Below, piece by piece: positions 10,001 to 21,363 of a DNA stretch of 23,800 nucleotides. Positions within the stretch are counted from its first letter, which is position 1. The number at the start of each line of letters is the position of its first letter. Where the stretch lies: positions 1 through 23,800 of the forward strand of contig LSSL01002256.1 of assembly GCA_001953115.1 (NCBI GenBank), read 5' to 3'. The notes under the pieces were generated by a model. It was not told the origin of the DNA. It was given only the letters and a program-made list of their open reading frames with translations, and ran no database searches. The position numbers were made by a program, and so were the translations under genes. Source of the stretch: Smittium mucronatum. Lineage: Eukaryota; Kickxellomycota; Harpellomycetes; Harpellales; Legeriomycetaceae.

Positions 10001-13000
10001 TTTAATTATATGCAAATTTCTATACTGGATATTAATTCTGTTTATTTTATATAATATAATACCTTTATAAAAAAATCGATTATAAATTATCCATAGCGTT
10101 TTTATCTATTTTAAACATATTGATTTCATAATTTAATTTTAAAAAATTCAATGAAACTCTATTACAGGTAGGTAAATTGTACTAAGTTTTTTACGTTTGA
10201 TTCGTCTTGGTTGTGAGTATGAATCGAATTGTTTTATTAATATTATAATCATTAGAGATGAATTTCTCAATATATAGATTAGATCATTTCAAAGTATTTA
10301 ATAATTACACGAAAGTATTAAAATGATTCTTTTACAAAATAAATGTATTTTCCAATCACCTAATGGGATATCTGACAAAAAATTGTAAGAATATAAATGG
10401 TGTGAAATGATATCTCACCTGAAATGAAAAAATAAGTTTAAAATTATGAGAATGAATGCAAAAAAATAAACCACAAATTATCTCCAAAAGACCCCATACC
10501 ATATCTGTAGCAATAAAAGCCTCCAAAATGAATAAAAATCCCTTCAATTTATTTTATTAAACATGTATAATCAGCTATTAATAAATTTTGAACGCAAAAA
10601 GATATTTTATTGACATTTTTAATGAATATCTCATAACCCAATTAAATTTTACAATCATTCAATGTTTTAAAATTATATTGAGAATCGTTTTATATTTCAA
10701 TAAATTATTAATTTTTTTGGGATTTAATTTAGTATTATAAAGGTTATCTAGAGATTTTTTTAATATAAAAGAATATTTATCTAAAAATTATTTAAAAACA
10801 AAAAAACAACCATTTTTTATTCCACTAAAGTTTTGCAATAAAGTAGTATATATTAATATTTTTCAAAGAAAAATACATTTGACTCAAATTTACATATTAT
10901 TTAAAATTTTTAAGAATTCTAAAAAATTAATATCAAAAAATATTATCGAATATTATTGGCCAATAATATTTTTTTTATTAATATGAAGAATTTTTTTACT
11001 CTAAATTAATTTTATCTTTTTTTTATATTGCATTAAAAGTAATTGGATATTATATCTGCATAAAAAAACTATCCGTAGAAACTTAAAAAAAGCTCTAAAT
11101 ATCACTAAAAAGATTAAATTAAAAATCGTTAATACTTTTTATTCCAACTGAGTCTCATTTTGACTATTTAATTTAAAAGTTGTATTATATATTTTTAATA
11201 AAGCAACAAAATAGATCAATAGTAAAATTTATCTTGTCTTTGAATTTTTTGGTTCAATATTATTCTTTATATAAAGCTAAAAGTGCTGATCCAAGCATCA
11301 AAAATAATTGCGAAAAATTTCGAAATCATCTTGATCGTGATATAGGTACTTCAAGTTAATTATGTTACTTTCTGTAACAGTTTTTTATACATTATATAAA
11401 GCATAATAAATTTAATAATAGAAATTAAAACACCCATATTTCATTAAAATTTTACATACAAATATTTTAATTAATGGTAAAAAAAAGTATAAATAAAAAA
11501 ATGTTATAAATTATATCTATAAACCTTAATTACTCTTAAAAATTTAATTTGATTATATATTTTTGATGAGAATATTATCATATTAATTTGAAAGATTTTG
11601 AGTCTAATTAGGTGTACAAAAATCAAATTTTGATTGAATGCCTGAATATTTTTTTAAAAAATTATTATATAGAGCTTTTTAACCAATTTAACTTTTCAAA
11701 ATATAATAAGCTTTCCTAAAATATTCGAAGGGCGAATTTTTTCCTCATTATAAATGATTAAATTTTAAACATTTATTTACATTTGGTGTCACAAGTATTT
11801 AAGTTTTATTCACTGCCATGAAAATCATAAAAAAAAAAATTAACCTAGTTTACTAGAATTTTTTCGAATTTTTTTAAAAAAAAATATAAAAATTCTTTAC
11901 GGGGGTTTGGAAATAAATAAATTTACAATAGTAAATGAGCTAAAGTTAAGGTGGAAAATTTAAAATAGATATTACACACAAAGAGCCTTTTTAAGAAAAT
12001 AATAAATGCCTAGTTCTCATTTAAAGATTAATAATATTAAAATACTCAAAATTTTTGGGTAATACAGTTTTTTAAATAAGCTTTAATCTTTTATCAGATA
12101 TTATGTATTTAAATAGATATTAAAAATCAATATTCAGCCTTTATTATTGTATATCACCAATATTACTTTTATAAACAAAAATTTCTTCACTAAAATTCAA
12201 AAAAAAAAAGATAAATTAAAAGGTTTTTTTATGTGTTATATTAAATTCTAAAGTATATATAACGATAAAAGATACAAAAAATAAACAAAAAAGGTTTTCT
12301 ATAATTTTTTTTCAGTTTATTTTATATATTTCTATTTTTTTCTTTGATCAAAATTAAAAAATGTATACAGAGAAATGTTTTTTGATATTGATTAATAAAA
12401 AAATTAATAAAAAGTTTTTTAGATTAAATTGATATTTCATTATTATTATGATAAAATAGGAAAAAAATCTTATAATCAATTTGATATCAATATATCATGC
12501 AAATACTAGATTGGTGGTTTGAATTTTTTTTTCAATACTATTCTGTTTCCCAATAAAGAACATATTTTTCATTTAATTTGATGATAATGGGATAATTTTA
12601 TATGATTTTTTATTTTTATATTTTTTAGTGTTTTTTGAAATTTTTTCCACAGAATTTTCTTTTCTAAATTTTTTGTATTTTAAAATAGTTTTGTGTAATT
12701 TTTTATAGCTATTTTGATGCACGAGAGTTTATTAAACCTAAAAATGTAACTCTAGACATGTAAATATTTTGCAAAAATATACTATATGTATCGTGCTTTA
12801 ATTCGAATACCCACTTTACCAGCAAAATAAAAAATAAAATTCTTTTTTCTACCATTAAGTAGCATTATTTTGAAAAATATTAGATCATCATTATACAAAT
12901 TATTAAATATTAAGGCCTGCTCAAACTTTAGAAAATTACCAAGATTTTATAACACTGAAGTGATTTTTTAGAATGTAAGTTAGGTTTTAACAAGAAAAAT

Positions 13001-14460
13001 TCCTAAAATATCATAATTCCTTGACCAGCAATTATTTTCACTAAATACAAAATATTAACCATAATTAGTAATTTAAAATGTTGGAATTTTTTTAGAAAAA
13101 TAAATATGGGATGTTTTTCAGTTTTTTTCATGCTGATATGCCATAGTTTTTATATCATCGAAATTTTAAAATAAAACTGTAAATAATTCTTATAGTACTA
13201 TTTTTATTTTTATTTTGAAGCAGTATAAAGAGTTTTTTCCTGAACAAAACGAATTTTTGTAATTAAAAAAATAGATTTCTTATTTTTAAAAGATGGTTAA
13301 ATGTATTTAAAAGTCTAAGTGTTCGGATTTAGAATTTTAACAGACATGCATAACTAAAATTATTAATCGAAAAATAATAATAATATTTTCCAAGTAATAT
13401 TGAACTAATATTTTCAGATGCAAATAAATTTTTAATAAGTGTTGGGCCAATATTTAAATAATTTCTATGAGACGTAGAAAACCGAATAAGTGTAATTTTG
13501 AGAAAATATTGATTTTTTATTTTATATTCCAAATAGAGTGGATTTTAGTTTAAAGGGAATAAAAATCATAAGGTTTTTTATGTTAATTTTTTTTAAAAAA
13601 TAAACCTTCTCCAGTTTTGTAGACTACCAATTAACATAATAGAATTATATATATGTTTTAATCGTATAATAAACCTCAAATAATCCAAAATTTATCGCTT
13701 TAACCACTCATTTTCTTTGAAAAAACCACAATTGTTAACAAAATTTAGAAATTTTTCCCTTACAAGAATTTTTTTTTTAATTTTTTTTATATAATGTAAC
13801 CATTAATTCTAAAAATAGATATTTTTGATGCAAAAACGGTATAAATTAACATTATTTCTCAAAATATATTTAAATATTAAATAATATGAAAATTTGTTAA
13901 ATATTATCCATTTTTAAAGTTTAATAATTTGTAAAAGTCAGAAATGTATATAAATTGTATCTATAAATCGAAAATTAAAAATATAATTTCCTGTTTGATT
14001 TTATTATTTCACTAGTTCTATTTAAAATTTTAATTAAGAATGATTTAATTTAATCAAAAATTACAATTTTTTGCATTCAGTTTGTTCGCTTAAAGTTAAA
14101 TAGAATGTAATTTCATAAGTATGAAAATATTTTTACTTAAAGAAAATGGCATATAAATATAAAAATAGCACTAATAACAGATTTATAAAACCATTTTCCA
14201 AGCGTTGTTTTTTTGCTCAGTTATTTTAATGTTTATTTCTAATTTTATATCAAAAAAAAGTTATTGGATATTGCATGATTAAAAATAAGAAATTAAATGC
14301 AATTTTAAATTATTTCCCATAGATTAATAAAAATTTTAACCAAAATTTTTTATTTGAATTTATTCCATTTAAGAAAAAATAGAGATGGTTGCAAAAATAT
14401 TCAAGATTTTTAAAGTATTTACAAAATTAGTTAAATTTTTAAAAAATTTTCAAAACCAGA
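4021..14460. other. 10.4-kb gene desert
   Basis: No convincing gene, transposase motif, tRNA or long repeat is seen on either strand. The longest open frame is 79 codons (4533-4772, plus strand). It is lysine-rich with one hydrophobic stretch and no recognised family, and is best read as chance. An 11-bp direct repeat ACAGGGACAAA lies at 4474-4484 and 4499-4509. Short AT-alternating tracts occur near 6186-6199 and 6243-6254. The rest is A/T homopolymer runs with very few G/C clusters. Confidence 0.65.
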
Positions 14461-14464
14461 CAAA

Positions 14465-14518
14465 AAAATCAAGGTTAGCTAATAAAAATCAAGAATTTTA
14501 AAACCTTACCTTGATTTT
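14465..14518. repeat. Inverted repeat, 11-bp stem
   Basis: AAAATCAAGGT at 14465-14475 pairs perfectly with ACCTTGATTTT at 14508-14518, leaving a 32-base loop. A further copy of AAAATCAAG lies inside the loop near 14486. It could form a hairpin or cruciform. There is no adjacent gene for it to terminate. Confidence 0.6.
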
Positions 14519-15076
14519 ATGCAAAAATCATGGGTTTTTTTACTTTCCTGCGAATTTAGAATCAATCTGATGATCTTTTTTTAAACCTGAGATTTTCAAA
14601 AGACATCTGTATCTAGTGAATTTTTTTAATCAATAAAAGAAATTGATTTCATAACTGTATTAATTCGAGGGCTACGAATATAAAAAGCCATTACAGCTCT
14701 CTTAAATCGAAGTTTACAGCAAAAAAAGCAGATTTAGATATATTTGCAAAAATTTAGCTATGTTTCTCTTGTTACATAAAATTTTTATGTGCTTTAAAGT
14801 TTAAATTTTCAATAAAATTTTTTAAAATCTACAAGCCAAAAAATTTCATCTGATGTTAGAAAAATTTGAAAAATCAAATAACTCCCACTACAACCATCTA
14901 AAAACGCTTCATAATTGGATTTGTGTTTGTTTTTGTAAAAAATGATATAGACATATTGTGTTTTATATTGATAGAAAATTTTTCAAATAAATTTATCTAT
15001 TTTTACATTAAGCTAGACTAAATAATATATGATAAGGATTCAACTTAAAAACGATACCTAATAAGAATCTCAGTTT

Positions 15077-15096
15077 AAAAAAACCCCCCACAGAAA
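15077..15096 (+). repeat. A-run/C6 motif, copy 1
   Basis: Seven A followed by six C and ACAGAAA. A close copy lies at 17503-17520 (six A, six C, ACTGAAA), and a weaker relative with CCCTCCC lies near 18978-18992. All are on the plus strand. The function is unknown. Confidence 0.5.
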
Positions 15097-16187
15097 AGAG
15101 CTAAATTCGCAGAAAAAAAAAAAAGATCAGACTTTTACATAAAATCGCCGGAAAACTTTTAAAAATCCAGATTTTTATTACTTGGCCATAAATTAACCGG
15201 ATTTAAAATTCAAAAAATAAACTCGGACCGAGTCTTGATTAATAAAATTAGGAATTTTCATAGTTCAGAATTAAATACCAATTTTAATCTTTATTATTCA
15301 TTGAAAAACGCTATAACGTGAGATGAATATCCAATTCGTCCCAAATTGTGTTTAAAATTTTTATAATTTTTTTTTTTAATCTATCTAATGATTTTAGTTA
15401 TCTAGAAATATATGTTTAGATAGTTTTTCCTTGTAATATACATCTAATTATTATTAATATTCTTTTCTAACTAAATGTAACTTTATTAAGTAAATTCGAT
15501 TAATGATTCTACTAATAGACCTTTTATTAATTGAACTCGCGAAATATTCTTTTCTAATACAGTATGAATAAATTATATCAAATCAACATATATCTAATCT
15601 GTAAATCCTTACCCTGATCATTTCAGAGGTAGTTGGCTTAATTTTAGAATTTTGTGCCATTATAAATAAAATTGTATGCTTAGATATAATTTCTCTTTTT
15701 ATAGTGATATTTAATTATTAATAAGGCCAGGGATTTGATGTTTTTTAACGATAAATAACTTTGGCCAAATTTTCATTGATATTTTTGATTATATTAAAAA
15801 ATAATTGTATCTTTTTAGTCAATATTAATTAAAGTTTATTATTTAAAAAAAAGAGGCATTTTAAAATTGCGCATTATCATTGCATATAATTGAAAGTTAT
15901 CGAAATATTGATTTTTTTAAGATTTATTCATTTTATTTAATCAAAAATCATTGCCATTTATACAATTTGTAATAGTGAGTACCAAATTTTACATTTGGAT
16001 GATAATCAGACCTTTTAAATTATTAGTATTGTTGACCTATGAAAGTTATATTCGTAGAGGTATTTAAATAGTTTAAATTAACAAAATTAGCAATTTTTTG
16101 ATCAAATATATTAACATGGATGAATTGGTATTAAGAGATTGAACTTGGTTGCATTCTTTGTATAAATATTATGAGAAGTGATAATTT

Positions 16188-16210
16188 GGTGGCGGTGGTG
16201 AGGGGTGGGG
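16188..16210 (+). other. G-rich tract (possible two-tier quadruplex)
   Basis: Six short G-runs occur in 23 bases: four GG runs separated by single bases, then GGGG, T, GGGG. It meets a two-tetrad quadruplex pattern rather than the stricter three-tetrad one. It is one of the densest G clusters in the window, set in AT DNA. Confidence 0.65.
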
Positions 16211-17502
16211 TTATCTATTTCTGGGCCATTAAAGATTTCAAAAAGAAGAAAAAATAGTTCTTTTTTTAATATTAAAAGCCATATTCTCTATTTATGAATG
16301 ACTGGTGGTTTATTTTTAACCGAAAAAAGGATATTTTCCAGAGCTGTATTTCTATTTTTTTTAATTACCAGATAAGATTAAATTATTTTTTATCAAAAAT
16401 TTAAACACGATTTATAAAAGAATCGAATATTTATCTCACAATAGATACCTCTTTGCATCTTTTATTGTAATTTATAAATTTCGGGTGTAATTTTTTAATT
16501 TTTTATTAGTATTTCCCTTATAGTTTGCGAATCGATTTAAATATACGATTTAATTGGATGCAAGGATCGAAAGAAAAGTATTGATGTCATTTTGAGCATT
16601 AATTATACTCTTCAACTTATCAATTGTAAATTTTGAAAAAATGACAAAAATTTTGAAAAATTTACAAAAACAATCTAATTAAAATGAAAAAACCCATAAT
16701 TTTAAAATAAAAATAAATTTTTAAAGTAAAAAAAAGCGGATAATATATTAAACAAAGAAAGGATTTAGTATATTTACTGAGTTGTAAAATATTTTATATC
16801 TATCTATCTAAAAATAATGTGACCCTTAAAATAGTCTCATTTTCACAAATTTTTAGCAAAATGGAAAATTTCTTTATTTGAGTAAAATATGAAAAAATGA
16901 TGCATGCAAAAACCCCTATATTAACATAATTTGATTTGAAATCACTCTTTTTTATGGTTTTATTAATTCCGATATTTCCGTAAAATTTCAGTATTATATA
17001 CATAATTGTGAATTATACATTTAACCAATCCCTATAAAAGTCAATTTAGCCAAAAAATTTATAATTAAAATAATATATTTACCAATCAATCAGCTCAGCA
17101 TACATCTATAAGGAGACTTCAGCTACACATGTTATATTTTAAGAGAAAAATTACCCTTTCAATACCAAGAATTTGATTTATTACAAACACAGCCATTAAA
17201 TAAGCGAAATTTTAAAGAAGAACCAGTGATAGGCTCACTAAATCTAATATATGTTATATGATGAATTTAATTTTTTTTTGACTTTTTATTCTTGCTTTGA
17301 TTGCAAGTTCCAAGATTTATATTATACACAATTTCTATCATTTAAAAACAAAAGACATTGAAAATCATTTTAAACACGGTTATTTTTTGCATAGATTGAA
17401 TCCATCTATGAAAAACCCCGTCTATATCCCTCAAAAGTTTTAATTGATTATTTTATTAAACTATAAAATGTTAAAAATTGAATTTTCAAAATAATTTTAG
17501 AT

Positions 17503-17520
17503 AAAAAACCCCCCACTGAA
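17503..17520 (+). repeat. A-run/C6 motif, copy 2
   Basis: AAAAAACCCCCCACTGAAA-like motif matching the copy at 15077-15096 except for one base and the A-run length. Surrounding bases do not align, so the shared part is short. Confidence 0.5.
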
Positions 17521-17633
17521 AGGAATAAATGAATTAAGCTTAAAACAAATTAATGCATATTTTCTAATACAAGTCCAGCTAATAGAAAACTAGTAATATT
17601 TTTGGATCAGATTGATATATTTGATAAAAATAT

Positions 17634-17657
17634 TAACCCCAATTGAAATTGGGGTTA
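17634..17657. repeat. 24-bp perfect palindrome with CCCC/GGGG core
   Basis: TAACCCCAATT at 17634-17644 is followed by GA and then by its exact reverse complement at 17647-17657. With a two-base centre it is more likely a palindromic protein site or cruciform than an RNA hairpin. Its four G/C pairs on each side make a chance origin less likely than for the many pure A/T palindromes here. Confidence 0.75.
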
Positions 17658-18279
17658 GTTCAAAAAAATATAGAACATATTTCTTACAAAGTTATCCTAT
17701 TGTTCAAATTAGTACTGAAAGGCAAACATCAAAGATATATACAATGGATTTTTTTATAAGAAACAAAATTCTCTTTTATCACCAAAGCTATTATTTTTAT
17801 TTCTGTGTTTAAACCGTTTAAAACAATATTTTAAAATATCATGAAATAAAATTGTTTGAAACTGATCGATAAAATAACAGATATTTATTTATAATATCAA
17901 GAAACAGTAAAAATTAATGAATCTATAAATATGAGACTGTGTTAAAATTCATATTGGTCAAGTATATATTTAAAAATATGTCAACAAATTGATAGTGCGG
18001 TAAATTCACATAGTATGATGTTTTTCTAATTATTACCCTTATTTTTTTTAATACTGGGGATTTATACTATTACATAGAAATAATAGAAATGTGTTAATTT
18101 ATTTATACATATGTATAAAATATCTTGAAATTTGAATATTTTTCAAATTTAATAAAAAAATTAACTCTTTATGAGCCCAAATTTGTGCTTCACTTCTATT
18201 ATATGTTATTAAAAATTTCAACTGGCCTAATTTCTTGATTTATCCAATAGTATAAAAACATTACAGTTGTTAAGATAAA

Positions 18280-18346
18280 TTTCACCAAATTAATTTTCAC
18301 TAAATTTCACTTTAACAAGTGAAAATTACCCACAATTGCATTTCAC
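18280..18346 (+). repeat. TTTCAC direct/inverted repeat cluster with hairpin
   Basis: TTTCAC occurs at 18280-18285, 18295-18300, 18305-18310 and 18341-18346, and its complement GTGAAA at 18319-18324. TTTCACTT (18305-18312) and AAGTGAAA (18317-18324) form an 8-bp stem with a four-base TAAC loop. AATTTTCACT (18292-18301) can instead pair with 18318-18327. It resembles a degenerate short-repeat array; the function is unknown. Confidence 0.6.
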
Positions 18347-18781
18347 CCCATTTAAATTTCATCATATTAACTTTAATCCAATTCTATACCCTCAAAAATT
18401 AAAAAAAAATCAATTTTTTAATTTATTATATATGATTTTATACTAATTATAGGTTTCAGGAAATAATATTAACAATTTACGATAAAATAAGCCTAACACT
18501 ATTTATATATTAATTTTAGAGAAAATTAATCCTCGGTAAAATTCGAACCGGATGAAATGATAATTGGATATTAAAGTATGATATAATTTTCTGATGCCGT
18601 TAATAGCCGTGTTCCCGCTTTTTTTGTGCACATCTTGGATCTGAAATATAAATTTTTTCATTAAGCCAGCGATATTCATACAAAAAAATTATTAATTGTT
18701 TAATAATTCACCAAATTCAAATAAAAAAAATTATTAGATTCTCATTGAGAGCGGAAAATTTAAAGTTATATTTTTCATAAT

Positions 18782-18796
18782 TTCCTAATTCGGAAA
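18782..18796 (+). repeat. 15-bp repeat TTCCTAATTCGGAAA, copy 1
   Basis: An identical 15-mer lies at 19293-19307. Its core CCTAATTCGG also occurs at 231-240 inside the Tc1-like element. The unit is an imperfect palindrome (TTTCC...GGAAA). Confidence 0.6.
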
Positions 18797-19292
18797 AAAT
18801 TTAGGAAATCTCAGTGCAAATTATTATTTCAATCTGGAGTTGGAATCTTTAAAGAAATAATCTATTGGAAAAGTAAGGAAAATTTATTAGATTAATATAT
18901 CAATCAATTTTTATTGGATTTTTTCAGTAAAATTACATTAAAATCAATGGTTTACACCGATAAAAAAGAATTGATCTAAAAAAACCCTCCCAATAAAACT
19001 CATCATTATCAAATAATAGTTTTTTCATAGGGATGATTAATTTTATAATTAAAAGAGTTTAAAAATTTATTTAATACACTGATAAGTTTCTTAATACCAT
19101 AAAAAAAGTATCACTAAACATGAATGGAATTTGAAATTAATAAAAAATATTTTCTACTATTGAATAATATAAAAATTAATCATCAAATGATAATTGATAT
19201 AAAAAATTTATACACACATATTTTTGGGATAAGAAAATTATATACAAGAGATTTTCTCAAAACAGATGCCTTCCTATTTAATTTTTACTAAC

Positions 19293-19307
19293 TTCCTAAT
19301 TCGGAAA
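19293..19307 (+). repeat. 15-bp repeat TTCCTAATTCGGAAA, copy 2
   Basis: Exact match to 18782-18796, 511 bp downstream on the same strand. No similarity was noticed outside the 15-mer. Confidence 0.6.
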
Positions 19308-19907
19308 TATGGAGTTAAGATATACATAAATTTAAAAAGTTAATAGAGCTAATATGTTTTTTTCATTTTTATTGGTTTAGCTATGGCAAATTTTTATGTA
19401 TTTAGCGATTTATATAGCAAAAAAAAAGTTTGGTCTTGAATAAAATCTCGCATAAGCTAAAGGAGTTTAGATATACTATTCATAAAAATGGAATTTATTG
19501 TTAACCAATAGAAAACTCATAAATTTATATTCTTGGTAAGCGAATAATAAATTGAAAATGAAAAATTTTCATTAAAAAATTATTTTTATTCGATGATTTT
19601 AAGCCTATAAAGCTTATTGTTTTGGTACAAAGAATTTTAATAAGCTAATGAAAATGAATTATTAATAGAATTTTTAAAGGGAAAGCAAATGCATAACATA
19701 ATTTTAGTGTTAAACATAGACAAATTTTCGGGATAATTTAATTAATATTTTGTATGTGGATGTGACCCCTATGATTTTGTGGTATTTTTTTGGTGATTTT
19801 GAACCGTATTATAAAAGGGTAAATTAATTGATATTTTAATTATTATCGAATAAAATCTGATTTACAATTTTAGAAAAACCACGTAAAGATAAGTCAAATT
19901 GATTGAA

Positions 19908-19925
19908 TACTGTTTTAAAACAGTA
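19908..19925. repeat. 18-bp perfect palindrome
   Basis: TACTGTTTTAAAACAGTA reads the same on both strands. It is a short perfect palindrome about 340 bp outside the visible left arm of the MULE element. No function can be assigned. Confidence 0.6.
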
Positions 19926-20120
19926 AAATAAATCCCAATCATAGGATCAATATAATAAAAGATTTTTCTTAAAAAAATTCATTCAGCAAATAGTATGACA
20001 GATTAAAATAAAAATTTTGAGGCTATTAATTTTTATTGACTATCATTGTGCAGAATGAAAGGAGACTAGTTACGATAATAATATGTCCTAAATCAATAAA
20101 AATTATTAACTAAAGATTGA

Positions 20121-20168
20121 TTTGCAAAAATGATCAAATTTTCGAAAATATTTGCAAAAGTGATCAAA
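20121..20168 (+). repeat. Tandem duplication of an 18-bp unit (30-bp period)
   Basis: TTTGCAAAAATGATCAAA at 20121-20138 recurs at 20151-20168 with one substitution. It lies just outside the visible left arm of the inverted repeat. Because the opposite arm is cut by the window end, it cannot be said whether this pair belongs to the element. Confidence 0.6.
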
Positions 20169-20260
20169 AAATCAAAAAATTACCAATTATATCATAAAAA
20201 ATTAACGAAGATTTTTTTTAGACAAATAAAATTGAATATTCTAAACTGGAAAAAAAATGT

Positions 20261-20956
20261 GGTTTTACAAAACACAGAATTCTTAATCAGAAAAAATTTT
20301 AACGTGATATTCCTATTTCAATTTTCGTTTTTGATACTTCGCTTTGACACCCAGAGGTGGGATTAATAGCCATTTTTCGGCCCTAAAAACAAATTAAGAA
20401 AATATAAAATTTTTAAACTTGTTTATTTCTGTCTTCTGGATGATAAAAAATACCGAATAAAGCAAAAATAAGAAACGAGACCGTGTCCATACCCCAAATT
20501 TCAGCCGCCCCTAAGTTATTTTCAAAGCTATTTGCAGCTGTTTTAATAAAAAATAAGAAATGGATCATTAAAATCTTTGAATAATTAAAAGTTATAAGCA
20601 TCTATTTTTAACTAAATATTTTTAAAGAGTGTAAAATTCAATAAAATTTAACTTTTTGAGCTTAGATTGCGTTTTTTTTTTGGGATACAGATATAATGCT
20701 GAGAATCAGAAAGCCGAATTTCTCATATCAAGAAAAAAAATTTCGACATTCGCTTCACTGAGATCTTGCTTATACAAATAGCCCTTTTTTAACAAACTTG
20801 GAATATATATTTACTGATCCCACCGAAACGAAACTTTTTGAGGTATATGCTTTTTTCAAAAACATTTTTTTCCCATAAATAATATAAACCTAAAGCTTCT
20901 CTAAATTATTTATATTAATGCATAATAAACATAGATGCTTAAATGAAAAGTGAAGG
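20261..20956 (+). repeat. Left arm of the long inverted repeat
   Basis: The arm pairs with 23800 down to 23104. From 20261 to 20671 (411 bp) the match is perfect. Beyond that come a one-base length difference in a poly-T run (10 T at 20672-20681 against 11 A in the other arm), four substitutions up to 20940, and about four to five mismatches in the last 16 bases before similarity disappears. Overall identity over 20261-20940 is above 99 percent. The outer limit is set by the window end, not by loss of similarity. Confidence 0.95.
20413..20601 (-). CDS. Hypothetical 62-residue ORF in the left arm
   Basis: This open frame of 62 codons is identical at DNA level to the one in the right arm. It encodes two hydrophobic stretches (about residues 10-19 and 41-53) around a polar middle with a GAAEIWGMD motif, and ends in the charged tail HPEDRNKQV. 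The stretch coding residues 30-45 is richer in G+C than the surrounding DNA. A stop codon directly precedes the ATG, so there is no upstream extension in this frame. I do not recognise the protein. Its conservation between arms is explained by arm identity and is no proof of coding. It could be a fragment captured by the transposon or a chance frame; see the mirror copy for a possible intron. Confidence 0.3.
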   Translation of the reverse strand: MLITFNYSKILMIHFLFFIKTAANSFENNLGAAEIWGMDTVSFLIFALFGIFYHPEDRNKQV

Positions 20957-21363
20957 CTCAGTTAAGTATAAATGATTTATATAAACGACATGGATGCTTA
21001 CAGAGGTAAAAAATTTTATTGTATAAAAAATAAAAACATGCTTATACAGCTTTCTAATAGACTAAATAATAATTTTACGCATTAATATAATTTGGATAAA
21101 TTCTAAAACTGGGATCAAAAATTAAGATTGCGGCTTAAGAACCATAATTTTTTTGGGTTTATATACTTTAATATTAAATTATTTAAAAATATTCGGTTGC
21201 TGCAATTTATTGTTTTCGATAAAATGTATAAATAAATAAAAACATTCAATTTATTTTTAGTTTTCTTTTTAAAAGCCATTAGTGTGCAAAATAAATACGT
21301 TTAAAAATTAGATATACTAATTTTCTTGAAATGTTGAACGGGAGTGAACTATACTTACTAATC
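20957..21363. other. Spacer between left arm and transposase relic
   Basis: About 400 bp of AT-rich DNA lie downstream of the last transposase stop. No reading frame, repeat or RNA feature is recognised. It probably represents the 3' untranslated or internal part of the MULE element. Confidence 0.6.

Larger units (their letters stand above)
14519..20120. other. Gene-free AT-rich stretch with palindromes and C/G-run motifs
   Basis: No gene is supported. Plus-strand frames such as 17612-17812 are chance openings. The stretch carries the A6C6 motif copies, an ACTCGG-A-CCGAGT type 13-bp palindrome at 15221-15233, a G-rich patch at 16188-16210, a 24-bp palindrome at 17634-17657, the TTTCAC cluster, the CCTAATTCGG pair and an 18-bp palindrome at 19908-19925. 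Short G/C runs seem somewhat more frequent here than in 4-14 kb. Confidence 0.6.

Noticed and set aside
10356..10547. 63-codon minus-strand frame with hydrophobic residues
   Set aside because: Hydrophobic composition follows from T-rich codons; there is no family resemblance, start context or neighbouring gene to support it.
17634..17657. Rho-independent-type terminator
   Set aside because: The two-base loop and absence of any gene upstream make termination unlikely, and the setting appears eukaryotic.
20130..20366. 78-codon plus-strand frame crossing the left arm boundary
   Set aside because: Half of it lies in the arm antisense to the 62-codon frame region and half outside. Composition is that of random AT-rich sequence.
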